Positions 52,820 through 62,105 of a stretch of 64,000 bases of DNA are shown in pieces (within the stretch, counting starts at the first letter, position 1; each line of letters opens with the position of its first letter). Both the position numbers and the translations under genes were made by a program. The notes beneath the pieces were generated by a model, which saw only the letters and a list, made by a program, of their open reading frames with translations, was not told the origin of the DNA and ran no database searches. Origin of the DNA: Methylomonas methanica MC09 (GTDB lineage Bacteria > Pseudomonadota > Gammaproteobacteria > Methylococcales > Methylomonadaceae); contig NC_015572.1 of assembly GCF_000214665.1 (NCBI RefSeq), forward strand, positions 2,170,001 to 2,234,000. The letters run 5' to 3'.

Positions 52820-55629
52820 TGGCTTGGTTTAGAACATTACTGACCCGGCAACAGAGGGATTTCGAGAACTGTCAACGCCGGGCCACCGACAAACCGCCCA
52901 CCGAACGGCGCATCCGCCAAGCCTACGAGCGGCCGACGGCGTTTACCAATTTGTTGCCCTGGCTGGAATACCTGCCGGCTTCCCAATGTTTTTTGCTCGA
53001 TGACGGTTACAGCGTCGGCGCGCTGTTTCGGATTCACACCGTCGGAACAGATGCTCGCAGCGAGGCGTTTTTAAGCGATCTGCGCGACAAACTGCAAACG
53101 GCATTGATTTCGTTACCCGAAGAACTGGAGAATCCCTGGATCCTGCAGTTGTTCGTGCAGGATGAACCCCATCTTACCGATCTGGTCGACGAGATTCGCC
53201 GCTATGCCCAACCGCGTGCCCGCCGTAGCCGCTTCAGCGAAAGCTACTTTAACGTGTTGGAACAGCATCTGGCCGCCATCTCCCGCAGCGGCGGCTTGTT
53301 TGATGATCAATTAGTCACCGGTGGCCCGTGGCGCGGGCAACGACGCATGGTTAGAGCGACCTTGTACCGGCGGCGAAAAGTCGGGCAGCAGGCTTATGCG
53401 TATCATCACATCTCGCCGGCGGAAGAACTCAACGATGTCGCGGATAAATTGACGACGGCGTTATTGACCGCCGGTATCAAGTCCAGCCGCTGCACCGGGC
53501 AGGACCTCTATGACTGGTTGTTCCGCTGGTTCAATCCCAAGCCTGTGGTGACGGATGGCGACACGGAGGCGCTGTTGAAACTGGCGCCTTATCCCGGCGA
53601 TAGCGACATGCCGTTCGGGCATGACTTTGCCGAGCGCTTGATGTTGGGTATGCCGCATTCCGATGCCAATCATGGGTTGTGGTGGTTTGACGGCCTACCG
53701 CATAAAGTCATCACCGTGCAGGCGCTTCGCAATATCCCGCCAATCGGCTTATTCGGCGCCGAACGCCAGGTCGGAGAACATCGCTTTGCCCTGTTCGACC
53801 GCATGCCGGAAAACACTGTATTGAGCATGACCATCACCCTCAAAGCCCAGGATGCGGTGCGCAATCACTTGGCGCAGGTGCAACGCGGGGCGGTGGGTGA
53901 TTATCCGGAAGCCAAGCTGGCGGCGCGGGATGCCGATCAAGCGCAGATGGAAATTGCCCGGCACAATAAATTGTTTCCTGTGCAACTGGCTTTTTTTGTC
54001 AGAGGCGATAACGAAGCGGCATTGCATCAACACATCAATCAAGTGCATTCCTTGTTGCTGGCTAATGGTCTGCAACCGATTCGGGAAGCCGACGATGTGC
54101 TGGCGCTGGACAGTTATCTGCGTAATCTGCCAATGGCTTATTGTGAAGTGCACGATCAACGCGAAGCTCGGCGCTCCAGGTTGATGTTTTCCAAACATGC
54201 CGCCAATCTGGCGCCGGTTTATGGCCGCAGTACCGGCGCCGGCCATCCGGGCTTTGTGTTTTTCAATCGCGGCGCCGAACCGTTAGTGTTCGATCCTTTG
54301 CATAGCGAGGACCGCAAAAAGAACGGCCATGCCTTGATCATTGGTCCTACCGGGGCCGGCAAGTCGGCAACCTTGGTGTATCTGATTTTACAGATGATGG
54401 CCATTTATCGGCCGCGGATTTTTATCATTGAGGCCGGTAATTCCTTTGGGCTGTTGGGGCAGTATCTGCACGCGCAGGGGGTTAGTCTGAATCAAGTGAC
54501 CCTGGCGCCGAATGTCGATGTCAGTTTGCCGCCGTTCAGTGATGCCTTAAAGCTGCTGGACCAGCGCTCAAAAGCTGTTGGCAGTTCAGCTCATAATGAA
54601 AATACTGACTGGCTGAGCGATGAACTGGACAACGAAACCGTCGATGGCGACGAACAGAAAGTCGACAGCGAGGCAGGGGACGATGTAGACAGCGAAGATG
54701 CAGCGCGCGATTTGCTGGGGGAAATGGAAATCGCCAGCCGCATCATGATTACCGGCGGCGATTCGCGCGAAGATGTGCGCATGACTCGGGCCGACCGCTT
54801 GCTGATACGCAATGCCATTTTACGGGCGGCGAAAACGGTGTTCGACGCCGGCCGCGAGCAGGTGTTGACGCAAGACGTCGCCCAAGCCTTGCGCGATTTG
54901 CCGGGCTTATCGGCACAACGGCAGGAGCGGTCGGTGGAAATGGCCGACGGCATGAGTTTGTTTTGTCACGGTTTGGCCGGGCATTTTTTTAACCGGCTTG
55001 GCAATCGCTGGCCGGCGGTCGATGTGACCATCGTCGATATGGGTATTTTGGCTCGGGAAGGTTACGAAGACCAGTTGACGGTGGCGTATATCGGCCTGAT
55101 GAATCATATCCATGATTGTGTGGAACGGCATCAAAACGATGCCCGGCCCACACTGGTGATTACCGATGAAGGCCATATCATCACGACGAATCCGTTGTTA
55201 TCGCCCTATGTCATCAAGATCGTCAAAATGTGGCGCAAGCTCGGCGCCTGGTTCTGGATCGCTACCCAAAACCTGGACGATTTTCCGCAGGCCAGTAAAC
55301 GCATGCTGAATATGCTGGAATGGTGGCTGTGTCTGGTGATGCCCAAGGAAGAGGTGGAACAGATTAGCCGCTTCAAGGACTTGAGCACCGAACAAAAGGC
55401 GATGTTGCTGGCCACGCGCAAATCGCCCAAACAGTATACCGAAGGGGTAGTACTGACCGATGAACGGGCTTTGCTGTTTCGGAACGTGCCGCCGCCGTTG
55501 GCCTTAGCATTAGCCATGACCGAAAAAGACGAAAAGGCGCGTCGGCACCAGATCATGCAGGAACGCGGCTGCACCGAACTGGAAGCGGTGAACGTGGTGG
55601 CCGAAGAACTCAGCCGGGTGCGTGGGTGA
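52819..55629 (+). CDS. traC: VirB4/TraC-type conjugative ATPase (TIGR03744)
   Basis: A 936-residue ATPase with Walker A HALIIGPTGAGKSATLVY (about residue 507) and Walker B RPTLVITDEGHIITT (about residue 778), then WFWIATQNLDDFP. Residues ~595-640 contain an acidic insertion (DELDNETVDGDEQKVDSEAG). It powers pilus/channel assembly at the inner membrane. The frame is intact. Its stop overlaps the next start by 4 bp. Confidence 0.95.
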   Translation: MAWFRTLLTRQQRDFENCQRRATDKPPTERRIRQAYERPTAFTNLLPWLEYLPASQCFLLDDGYSVGALFRIHTVGTDARSEAFLSDLRDKLQTALISLPEELENPWILQLFVQDEPHLTDLVDEIRRYAQPRARRSRFSESYFNVLEQHLAAISRSGGLFDDQLVTGGPWRGQRRMVRATLYRRRKVGQQAYAYHHISPAEELNDVADKLTTALLTAGIKSSRCTGQDLYDWLFRWFNPKPVVTDGDTEALLKLAPYPGDSDMPFGHDFAERLMLGMPHSDANHGLWWFDGLPHKVITVQALRNIPPIGLFGAERQVGEHRFALFDRMPENTVLSMTITLKAQDAVRNHLAQVQRGAVGDYPEAKLAARDADQAQMEIARHNKLFPVQLAFFVRGDNEAALHQHINQVHSLLLANGLQPIREADDVLALDSYLRNLPMAYCEVHDQREARRSRLMFSKHAANLAPVYGRSTGAGHPGFVFFNRGAEPLVFDPLHSEDRKKNGHALIIGPTGAGKSATLVYLILQMMAIYRPRIFIIEAGNSFGLLGQYLHAQGVSLNQVTLAPNVDVSLPPFSDALKLLDQRSKAVGSSAHNENTDWLSDELDNETVDGDEQKVDSEAGDDVDSEDAARDLLGEMEIASRIMITGGDSREDVRMTRADRLLIRNAILRAAKTVFDAGREQVLTQDVAQALRDLPGLSAQRQERSVEMADGMSLFCHGLAGHFFNRLGNRWPAVDVTIVDMGILAREGYEDQLTVAYIGLMNHIHDCVERHQNDARPTLVITDEGHIITTNPLLSPYVIKIVKMWRKLGAWFWIATQNLDDFPQASKRMLNMLEWWLCLVMPKEEVEQISRFKDLSTEQKAMLLATRKSPKQYTEGVVLTDERALLFRNVPPPLALALAMTEKDEKARRHQIMQERGCTELEAVNVVAEELSRVRG

Positions 55630-56123
55630 CCAGCATGCATGGCAACGTTTGGCTAATCTCAACGCACATCAGATACCTAAATATGGGGCTGCTGGTGGTT
55701 TGCGTTTTTCCGACAGTCGCCCAGGAAATCCCGAGTGCTCAGGATAAACCCGTGATTGAAGTGATCGTCCGTGATGCGGATAGGGTGATAGGGCTGGCGA
55801 ATCTGCGTCAACAAGGCTACGACGTCAAAGTCTACAATCTGGATGCACCCAAACTGGTGTTTACAGATTTAAGCCAAAACTTACCGGCCAATCAAGAAGC
55901 AGCCAAACGCACGCTGGAACAACGCATGCAACAGCGTGGCCGGCAAGCGTTGCAACAGCAGTTGATAGCTGCGTATCAAGGTCTGTCCGTCGCCATTCAA
56001 TACCAGGTCGATCGCTATCCGGCCGTGTTATTCGATAGAGGGCAGGCGGTTATTTACGGCGTGACTGATTTGCAGCAGGTCTTGGATTTATATCGACAGT
56101 GGCAAAGTGGTTTAGACCAATGA
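55626..56123 (+). CDS. TIGR03757-family ICE protein
   Basis: A 165-residue exported protein with a leader including NMGLLVVCVFPTVAQ and the motif QYQVDRYPAVLFDRGQAVIYGV typical of TIGR03757 (TrbC/TraW-like thioredoxin-fold proteins). The likely start is ATG 55626 or 55635, with the hydrophobic segment inside; its TGA overlaps the TIGR03756 ATG (ATGA). Confidence 0.85.
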   Translation: MTSMHGNVWLISTHIRYLNMGLLVVCVFPTVAQEIPSAQDKPVIEVIVRDADRVIGLANLRQQGYDVKVYNLDAPKLVFTDLSQNLPANQEAAKRTLEQRMQQRGRQALQQQLIAAYQGLSVAIQYQVDRYPAVLFDRGQAVIYGVTDLQQVLDLYRQWQSGLDQ

Positions 56124-56678
56124 ATAAGTGGTCATTTCGGATTAACAGGTACGTAATCGCCTTCAGTATCACGGTGCTGTTGAGTGGCTCGCCACTCGCT
56201 GACGATTGCATTCAGTTAAGAGTGGTTGGGGTCTGTATCTGGATTATCTGCACACCGTACGGTTGCGATATCGATGTCACCCCCAAAATCGGTCATTTCA
56301 ATCCGGATGTGCTGGTGAGAGTGACCAATCCGCAGGGTGTCGAGCGGGTCGAAGATCCGCAGCGTAGCGATACCCATAACCGCAATCACAATAACCTGAT
56401 TCAGCAGGATGCGGTGGCAGTTGGACATCCTCTCACCGGGCGAATTTATTGCCCATCCAATACCACGGCGGGTTCGCCGTACTTTGTGTCCACTGTCGAC
56501 AAACCGTCCTGGCGCTGGGGTGGTCTGGATGCACTGAATCCGGCTGCCTGGATACCGGGCCTTCGGGAAATCGGGCGTTGGCCGCTCAATCTTTGGGGGC
56601 ATGTTTATCCGCGAACCGGCTGGACTTTACAAGCGGAAGCCCCCAAAGCAGCTGCCGTGGTAGCGCAACGGGTGGGAG
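56120..56678 (+). pseudogene. TIGR03756-family (TraU-like) ICE protein, 5' part, split by IS3-family element
   Basis: 186 codons of a TraU-like protein: signal peptide (cleavage near LADD, residue ~29), then VVGVCIWIICTPYGCDIDVT with four Cys, GHFNPDVLVRVTNPQG. The frame runs into the IS and stops at 56707 after a few foreign codons. Joining 56678 to 58003 (removing the IS and one GAG) restores an open frame of 298 residues, the expected length. The gene is therefore interrupted in this genome. Confidence 0.9.
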
Positions 56679-56717
56679 TGAACCGCCCCGGGAATCTCGG
56701 AGGCTGATTGTTGTGAG

Positions 56718-57620
56718 TCATGCTGCCTTAGCCGACTCGGAAAGTTGTTGATAATACATGGCCTCGGCTTCGGCTGGCGGAATATTACCAATCGGTCCTA
56801 GCAAGCGTTGATGGTTAAACCAGTCAACCCAGGTCAAGGTGGCGAGTTCGACGGCTTCGCGATTCTTCCAAGATTGTTTATGAATCAGCTCGGCCTTATA
56901 CAAGCCATTGATGGTTTCAGCCAAGGCATTGTCATAAGAGTCGCCCACACTGCCCACCGAAGCCTCAACGCCGGCTTCTGACAGTCGTTCGGTATAGCGG
57001 ATCGAAACGTACTGCACCCCTCGATCGCTATGGTGAATCAGGCTTCCGTCTCGCTGGGGCTGCCGGTCATGCAGCGCCTGTTCCAGCGCATCCAATACAA
57101 AATCGGTATGCGCCGAGGACGAGACTTTCCAGCCGACAATGTAACGGGCAAACACATCGACAACGAAAGCCACATAGACGAAGCCTTGCCAGGTTTTGAC
57201 ATAGGTAAAATCCGCCACCCACAAAGCATTCGGTCGCTCGGCATTGAATTGGCGGTTCACGCGATCCAAGGGGCATACTGCATCGGCGTCGCTGATCGTG
57301 GTCTTGATGGTTTTGCCACGCCTGACGCCTTTAAGCCCCAGATTTTTCATCAGGCGCTCCACGGTACAACGGGCCACCGTCAAGCCTTCGCGCTTCAACT
57401 GAATCCAAACTTTACGAGCGCCGTAGTTTTGGAAGCTTTCGTCCCAAACTCGGCGAATCTCCTGGCAGAGTGCCTCGTCCTGCTTGGCGCGAGTTGAGCG
57501 CAATTCAGGATTGGCGGTGCGTGCCGCATGCCGATAATACGTCGATGGGGCAATCGGCAATACTTTGCAGATTGGCTCGACCCCATAAGCCTTGCGATGT
57601 TCATCGATAAAGGCGTTCAT
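56718..57620 (-). CDS. IS3-family transposase OrfB
   Basis: A 300-residue integrase-core protein with the DDE residues in [26 protein letters not shown] and [16 protein letters not shown], plus the preceding HTH_21-like [17 protein letters not shown]. It overlaps orfA by 4 bp, so the functional fusion is made by frameshifting or coupled translation. Confidence 0.95.
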   Translation of the reverse strand: MNAFIDEHRKAYGVEPICKVLPIAPSTYYRHAARTANPELRSTRAKQDEALCQEIRRVWDESFQNYGARKVWIQLKREGLTVARCTVERLMKNLGLKGVRRGKTIKTTISDADAVCPLDRVNRQFNAERPNALWVADFTYVKTWQGFVYVAFVVDVFARYIVGWKVSSSAHTDFVLDALEQALHDRQPQRDGSLIHHSDRGVQYVSIRYTERLSEAGVEASVGSVGDSYDNALAETINGLYKAELIHKQSWKNREAVELATLTWVDWFNHQRLLGPIGNIPPAEAEAMYYQQLSESAKAA

Positions 57621-57949
57621 CGTTTGAACGGGCGGTCGAGCTCCGCCTGCGCAAAATAAGCGGACGCCTTGCGCAGAATCTCATTAGCTTGGCGTAATTC
57701 ACGAACTTCTCGCTCCAGGGCCTTAATCCGTTCCGAATCACTACTGGAAGCACTATCTGGGCGGATTTCATTCGTTTTTTGTGTTTGCCTCAGCCAGCGG
57801 CGTAACGTTTCAGCAGTACAGCCAAACTTAGCTGAAATCGACTGAATCGCCGCCCATTCCGACGGATATTCGCCTTGATGTTCTCGCACCATGCGAATGG
57901 CTCGTTCTCGGATTTCCGTTGAATATTGGTTTGACGTTTTCTCTTTCAT
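57617..57949 (-). CDS. IS3-family transposase OrfA
   Basis: A 110-residue protein with a helix-turn-helix ([20 protein letters not shown] followed by TLRRWLRQ) and a C-terminal leucine zipper ([20 protein letters not shown]), the standard OrfA layout for target recognition and multimerisation. Confidence 0.95.
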   Translation of the reverse strand: MKEKTSNQYSTEIRERAIRMVREHQGEYPSEWAAIQSISAKFGCTAETLRRWLRQTQKTNEIRPDSASSSDSERIKALEREVRELRQANEILRKASAYFAQAELDRPFKR

Positions 57950-58002
57950 TGCTCCATTCTCTCAAAGGTTGGAGCCTCCGAGAAATCCGGGGCGATTCAG
58001 AG

Positions 58003-58340
58003 ACATTATTACACGTGAAGGTGAGCCGCACCTGTATCGCAGTATCCTGGGTCAACGGTTGTTCGTTGAGGACGAAAAGGTGACTTGGTCACCTGGCAGC
58101 CTGATCGAGAACAGCAATGAATCCGGATGGTGGCAACCGGTTATGCCGAAACTGGAGCAATGTTTGCTGTTCGGCGTTAACGATGTGCTGGATAGTCGCG
58201 GCTGGGGCGGCGGGCGCGTAGCAGAAGATGGGGAATACATCCATGCACTCTGGCGGCCTTATACCTGCTGCGAAATCAAGGACGGTGCGTTGATCGTGAT
58301 CGATTTCATGCCGTATCCCAGTCCTATTGTGACGAATTGA
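58003..58340 (+). pseudogene. TIGR03756-family ICE protein, 3' part
   Basis: Frame continuing IITREGEPHLYRSILGQRLF, then VTWSPGSLIENSNESGWWQP and a final HALWRPYTCCEIKDGALIVI. It aligns in frame with 56120-56678 after exact removal of the IS3 element. On its own it has no start codon with a ribosome site. Confidence 0.9.
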
Positions 58341-58351
58341 GGAGGAGGGCC

Positions 58352-59713
58352 ATGCAAACACCTATAGTCTGTTTAGTCATGCTAGGCTGCTTGGCGAACT
58401 TCAATGCGCCGCTTTGTGCGGCCCCGTTTGCCAATAGCGACAACAGCGATTTTTACTATGAAATCGGCGGCGCCCGTTCGATCTCGGTGCCGGCCAATAC
58501 GCAAGTCAATACCTACGCCATCAACGGAGCGTTTGAACTCGGTTTGGGTTACAGCTGCGGAAATTTCGATCCCACCCTGGGGGTGGCGAATCTACTGAAT
58601 GGCTTGCAGCAAACCGGCAACAACTTAGTTAATGGTGCCGTCGGTGCAGTGCAGGCGGCTATCGGTGGTTTACCGGCTTTAGTATTGCAGCGCATCGATC
58701 CGGGATTATATGACCTGTTTCAAAATGCGGTGATCAGGGCTGAGGCCGTTATCGCATTGGCCAATAAGACCTGTGAAGACTATGAGCAGGCAATCCGTCA
58801 AGGTCAAAACCCGTATGCTGATTGGAGTGATCTTTCCAAGATTATCGACTGGAAAGTGCAGATGGGTAAAAACGGTTACGGCAGTGCCAAAAATGATGTC
58901 GTGCAAGCCAAGCAAAACGTGCAAAAAGCCAACGGCCAGAACGGTATTCCGTGGATAGGCGGCAAAAAAGCCGGTGGAGTAAAACAAGCGGCTATCCAGG
59001 TGACCCATGATAGCGTAACGGCCGGCTATAACCTGACTTTAAATCGTCAGGCCAATGACAGCTCGGCACCTAAAAAGTCAAAAAGTACGCCGCGGCTGGC
59101 GGAAGTGTTCGCCGATCCGGGCAAGGCTTCGCAATGGGCGGTTGATGTGCTAGGCGATGTGCATATCCGTACCCATGACAATCATCCGGTTGAAACCATT
59201 CCTGGATACGGTCTTTTGCCCAAAGTCGAAAAAGACATGCAGACCATTCAAAAGGATTTAACCGATTTGGTGTCCGGCAAAACCCGAACGACGCTGGCTA
59301 ATCTGGAAAACGTTTCCAGCGATGCCGTGTTGATTAACGGCGATGTCATTGCCGCGATCAAAACCCTGAAACCTTCCGAACGAGCGGTAGCCATCAGCAA
59401 GCTGGCTTCGGAGGCTGCAATGACCCGCACAGTGGAAAAAGCCATGTTGATTCGGCGCCTGTTGCTAACCGCCACTCGCGAACCCAATCTCAGTGCCACC
59501 GAGGCGACGACGGCCATTCAAGCGTCCATTGACCAGCTAGATCGTGATATCGCTGATGTGTTGTTCGAACGGAAAATTCATAACGAATTGGCCTCGAAAA
59601 CCTCTGCTTTGTTATTGGCTTTACAACGGCAACAGACCGAACGCGGCCGGGCCTATCAGCGCCCAGCGGGTTCCGATGAAGCGATTTTGCAAGAAGAGGC
59701 CATCAAGCCATGA
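58352..59713 (+). CDS. TIGR03755-family ICE protein (TraH-like)
   Basis: A 453-residue exported protein: signal peptide (residues ~1-24, cleavage near LCA-APF), then DFYYEIGGARSISVPANTQV and LGLGYSCGNFDPTLGVANLL as in TIGR03755; the pattern is like TraH. The ATG at 58352 follows GAGGAGGGCC, a very strong ribosome site, supporting it over 58337. Its end overlaps the next gene by 4 bp. Confidence 0.88.
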   Translation: MQTPIVCLVMLGCLANFNAPLCAAPFANSDNSDFYYEIGGARSISVPANTQVNTYAINGAFELGLGYSCGNFDPTLGVANLLNGLQQTGNNLVNGAVGAVQAAIGGLPALVLQRIDPGLYDLFQNAVIRAEAVIALANKTCEDYEQAIRQGQNPYADWSDLSKIIDWKVQMGKNGYGSAKNDVVQAKQNVQKANGQNGIPWIGGKKAGGVKQAAIQVTHDSVTAGYNLTLNRQANDSSAPKKSKSTPRLAEVFADPGKASQWAVDVLGDVHIRTHDNHPVETIPGYGLLPKVEKDMQTIQKDLTDLVSGKTRTTLANLENVSSDAVLINGDVIAAIKTLKPSERAVAISKLASEAAMTRTVEKAMLIRRLLLTATREPNLSATEATTAIQASIDQLDRDIADVLFERKIHNELASKTSALLLALQRQQTERGRAYQRPAGSDEAILQEEAIKP

Positions 59714-60096
59714 GGCGTAAGCTGCACAGGGATAAAAGCCGTAGAAATATTTATGTTCGTTCGGCTCTTGCCGTCACGGCCGCGGCTGTTGTGCTGATTC
59801 TGCTGCACGCAATAACCGTTTCAAGTTGGGACAGCCTGGCAAGTGCGATGGAAGCCAGCAAGTTCGGGTTCGCTCTGTGGCGGCTGTCGTTATTTTTATT
59901 GTTGATCGGTGGCTGGCCGGTTTTTACGGATAAGTATGCCGATTGGGTTGGTTTGACTGCTGAAGAAACGGCCAGTCTTAAAGCCTATCATTGGCGGATG
60001 GCGGTGTGGCTGTTGGTGATGGAGGCTCTGTTTTGCCAAACGCTGTGGCTGGGTTTTGCGCGGACCCTGGCTGAGATCGGGAGCAATACGACATGA
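59710..60096 (+). CDS. Three-helix membrane protein of the transfer operon
   Basis: A 128-residue protein with a basic N-terminus and three membrane helices (ALAVTAAAVVLILLHAITV, WRLSLFLLLIGGWPVF and AVWLLVMEALFCQTLWLGF). It overlaps both neighbours (ATGA at each end). I do not assign a family; position between TIGR03755 and TraG is conserved for a small hydrophobic protein in this ICE class. Confidence 0.75.
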   Translation: MRRKLHRDKSRRNIYVRSALAVTAAAVVLILLHAITVSSWDSLASAMEASKFGFALWRLSLFLLLIGGWPVFTDKYADWVGLTAEETASLKAYHWRMAVWLLVMEALFCQTLWLGFARTLAEIGSNTT

Positions 60097-61613
60097 GCGT
60101 ATCCAGTTATTTGGAAATCTATCTGACCCAGTTTGGCTGGTCGCTGTATGGCCTGTTATGGGACATTCTGGTGCAAACCGGCTTGGCCTATTTACCATTT
60201 ATTGCCATGTTGCTGCGTAATATCGCTGAGCCGATCAAAAGCCAGGAAGCCAAGGATGCCTCCAGCACCTCGTTAAGACGGATCGAGATCGATTTGATTA
60301 GTATGTTTACGGTGATTGTGTTGGCGGTTCAGCCTGTCTTGACCATTCAAATCAACGGCTTGAGCGTCCGCAAAGCCTGCGCGAATGGACAAGCCATCAC
60401 AGGCGGCAGCACCGGGACTACTTATGACAGCACGTTTACTCAGGCGGCTTTGGGTGGCGTCAGTGCCAAGATTCCGATCTGGTGGTACGGGGTATTGGCG
60501 GTGACCGGCGGTATCGATGATGCGGCGATTGTCGGAATACCCTGCAGTGCCGACCTGCGTCTGACGTCGTTTAAAATCAGCAACGCTCGCATCAAAGACC
60601 CGCAGTTGAGACAGCAGACACGCTTATTTTTTAACGATTGCTATGCGCCTGCGATGGCGGCGTTTTTGGATAATGGTCAAAGCTTGCCGAACAATCACGC
60701 ACCCGACGATCTGGACTGGTTGGGTTCAACGTTTATGCTGAACGGGGCTTATCAAACCCTGCGCGCCAGTACCAATATGCCGGGATTCAGTTACGACAAA
60801 AACCGCGATCTGGAATACAACCCGGCTGTGTATCTGCCAAAGGACGGTAAGCCGACCTGCGCCCAATGGTGGACCGGACAAGGGCATGTCAACAACGTCG
60901 GCTTGCGCGACGCCTTAATTAGCCAGATCGACGTCTCCTATCTGACCGATTTTAAAACGACGGTGGCAGCCTTATCCGGCAAGTCCAAGCAAGACGTCGA
61001 AGATATCGCTTTGAAAACGCTGATCGCACGAGAGGAAGGCTACTTTAACGGCTTGCGCGATCTCAATCAGTATAACGATCCCAGTATGGCCAATGTCGGC
61101 AACTCTGTTGCCGCGACACTGGGCAGCTTGGTCGAAGCGATGTCCTTTTATCCGGCGATGTACATGATGAAAGCGGCCGCGCCCATCATCCAAGCGGCGA
61201 TTCTGATGCTGATTTACGGCTTGATGCCGTTTTATTTTCTGTTTTCAGCGTACGACATCAGCAAGGTGGTGTTTATGTCCATTATCGTATTTTCGGTCAA
61301 ATTCTGGACCGTGTTGTGGGCCGTCGCCCACTGGCTGGACAATCATTTGCTGGCCGCCATCCAACCCGCCTGGTTTCAACTGCAGGATGCGGTAAGTCAA
61401 AACAATATGGTCGTATCGATGGTGGTGGATTTTGTGGTTGCCGGATTGTTCGTGGTAGTGCCGCTGTTTTGGTCTGGCGTGCTGGGATGGGCGGGGTATC
61501 GGGTTGGGAGTGAAATGATGAGCAGCCTACACAGGATGAGAGACAACGCCGGAGCCGCAGGAATGGCGGGGGGAGCCACAGCAGCAAAAGCGGGTGGAAG
61601 AATTATCAAATAG
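60093..61613 (+). CDS. traG: TraG-type mating-pair stabilisation protein (N-terminal domain family)
   Basis: A 506-residue polytopic membrane protein. The N-terminal region (SVSSYLEIYLTQFGWSLYGL, then LAYLPFIAMLLRNI) is typical of the TraG-N family; a periplasmic region with CFFNDCYAPAM-like FNDCYAPAMAAFLDNG follows, then helices at ~370-480. It lacks the long C-terminal entry-exclusion domain of F TraG, as usual for ICE homologues. The next gene starts 30 bp after its stop. Confidence 0.9.
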   Translation: MSVSSYLEIYLTQFGWSLYGLLWDILVQTGLAYLPFIAMLLRNIAEPIKSQEAKDASSTSLRRIEIDLISMFTVIVLAVQPVLTIQINGLSVRKACANGQAITGGSTGTTYDSTFTQAALGGVSAKIPIWWYGVLAVTGGIDDAAIVGIPCSADLRLTSFKISNARIKDPQLRQQTRLFFNDCYAPAMAAFLDNGQSLPNNHAPDDLDWLGSTFMLNGAYQTLRASTNMPGFSYDKNRDLEYNPAVYLPKDGKPTCAQWWTGQGHVNNVGLRDALISQIDVSYLTDFKTTVAALSGKSKQDVEDIALKTLIAREEGYFNGLRDLNQYNDPSMANVGNSVAATLGSLVEAMSFYPAMYMMKAAAPIIQAAILMLIYGLMPFYFLFSAYDISKVVFMSIIVFSVKFWTVLWAVAHWLDNHLLAAIQPAWFQLQDAVSQNNMVVSMVVDFVVAGLFVVVPLFWSGVLGWAGYRVGSEMMSSLHRMRDNAGAAGMAGGATAAKAGGRIIK

Positions 61614-61643
61614 TTGTCATCAACTCGTCTACGAGGGCTGGTT

Positions 61644-62099
61644 ATGAGTATAAAGTTGGCGTTTTCTTTATCCGTTATCCTCAGTGTGAAACTGTCCATG
61701 GTTAGGGCGGAAGTCGTTGACCGTGAGCTCGAAGCTTTGCTGAAGCAACAGGTAGCCATCAACGAAGGCGTGCAGATACGACAATTTATGCCGGTGGAAC
61801 TCGACGATAGCATTTCGGGCGTTGAAAAGGCCGTGCTGTGGACAATCCTGGGGCCGACTTATTGGCGCAATCAGTTGAGTATTTTAGCCAACCAATCTGG
61901 ACAATTAAGGCTTCTGGCAACAATCCCATTAATGGGTATGGCCATCGGATTTGGACCTGTAAAGCCGGATGGCACGCTGCAGGTCGCAACCAAGATTAGC
62001 GATCCGAACGATCCTTTGTGCTGCCCGACGCAGGTCAAGCGACTTTATTTTCGCTATCGGGCAGGGCGGTTATTAGCCGTTGAGTCCGATCCGGAGTGA
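61644..62099 (+). CDS. Exported protein of the transfer region, unknown
   Basis: A 151-residue protein with a signal peptide (MSIKLAFSLSVILSVKLSMV, cleavage near VRA-EVV). The mature part is mostly helical at first (RELEALLKQQVAINEG) with a later Cys pair (DPLCCPTQVKRLYF). No family is recognised. The ATG at 61644 follows CGAGGGCTGGTT; one at 61614 is less likely. It ends 6 bp before the next gene. Confidence 0.7.
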   Translation: MSIKLAFSLSVILSVKLSMVRAEVVDRELEALLKQQVAINEGVQIRQFMPVELDDSISGVEKAVLWTILGPTYWRNQLSILANQSGQLRLLATIPLMGMAIGFGPVKPDGTLQVATKISDPNDPLCCPTQVKRLYFRYRAGRLLAVESDPE

Positions 62100-62105
62100 T
62101 CGGTT

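Larger units (their letters stand above)
56679..57999 (-). mobile_element. IS3-family element (1,321 bp) inserted in the TIGR03756 gene
   Basis: The ends are inverted repeats TGAACCGCCCCGG...TCTCGGAGGCT (56679 onward) and, read from the other side, TGAATCGCCCCGG...TCTCGGAGGCT ending at 57999. The flanks carry the 3-bp direct repeat GAG (56676-56678 and 58000-58002). It contains orfA and orfB in the usual arrangement, both intact, on the minus strand. Confidence 0.93.
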
